From NCBI GenBank assembly GCA_012270355.1, contig JAAXIL010000020.1, positions 1-5,889 of the forward strand: a stretch of 5,889 nt of DNA, given 5' to 3'. The position numbers and the translations under genes are program-made. This document shows positions 5,871-5,889 of this stretch, piece by piece. The notes below the pieces were generated by a model, which worked only from the letters and a program-made list of their open reading frames with translations, was not told the DNA's origin and searched no databases. Within the stretch, counting starts at the first letter, position 1. Every line of letters starts with the position of its first letter. The DNA comes from Psychrobacter sp. Lineage in GTDB: Bacteria > Pseudomonadota > Gammaproteobacteria > Pseudomonadales > Moraxellaceae.

Positions 5871-5889
5871 TCGTTCGAAATTAAGCTAA

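Overview
The window looks like chromosomal DNA of a Moraxellaceae-type gammaproteobacterium (Moraxella, Faucicola or Psychrobacter). The basis is the proteobacterial DnaK and GrpE sequences, the adjacent grpE-dnaK order, moderate GC in genes with AT-rich spacers, and the DUF1287 (YijF-type) and DCC-family (DUF393) neighbours. Genus is an inference from general resemblance. No mobile element, CRISPR array, tRNA or rRNA is visible.

Left part (1-1945): an AT-rich stretch with a perfect 8-bp inverted repeat is followed by a shortened membrane fatty acid desaturase/hydroxylase-like gene (+). It keeps the last histidine box but appears to have lost the middle of the protein and its ATG start; I call it a pseudogene. 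Its stop lies 11 bp from the stop of a convergent DUF1287 gene (-). That gene diverges from a DCC-family thiol-oxidoreductase-like gene (+) across a 58-bp gap.

Middle part (1926-3107): an unrecognised multi-pass membrane protein (-) overlaps the 3' end of the DCC gene by 20 bp. Upstream of it, on the same strand, is a short gene of 59 codons (2568-2747) with a strong ribosome binding site and its own rho-independent terminator. Its product looks like a heavy-metal-associated (HMA) ferredoxin-like fold without the metal-binding CxxC. About 360 bp of non-coding DNA then leads to grpE.

Right part (3108-5870): grpE and dnaK, the nucleotide exchange factor and the Hsp70 chaperone, which act together in protein folding and heat-shock recovery. 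Each has a CTTGAAA element upstream that resembles the -35 of a sigma-32 heat-shock promoter. The 168-bp grpE-dnaK spacer also holds a hairpin at the grpE stop, three copies of a TTCACAA motif around the putative promoter, and a hairpin in the expected dnaK leader. dnaJ is not in the window.

I see no clearly new multi-gene system. The items most worth checking are the decayed desaturase, the short HMA-like gene and the structured grpE-dnaK spacer.
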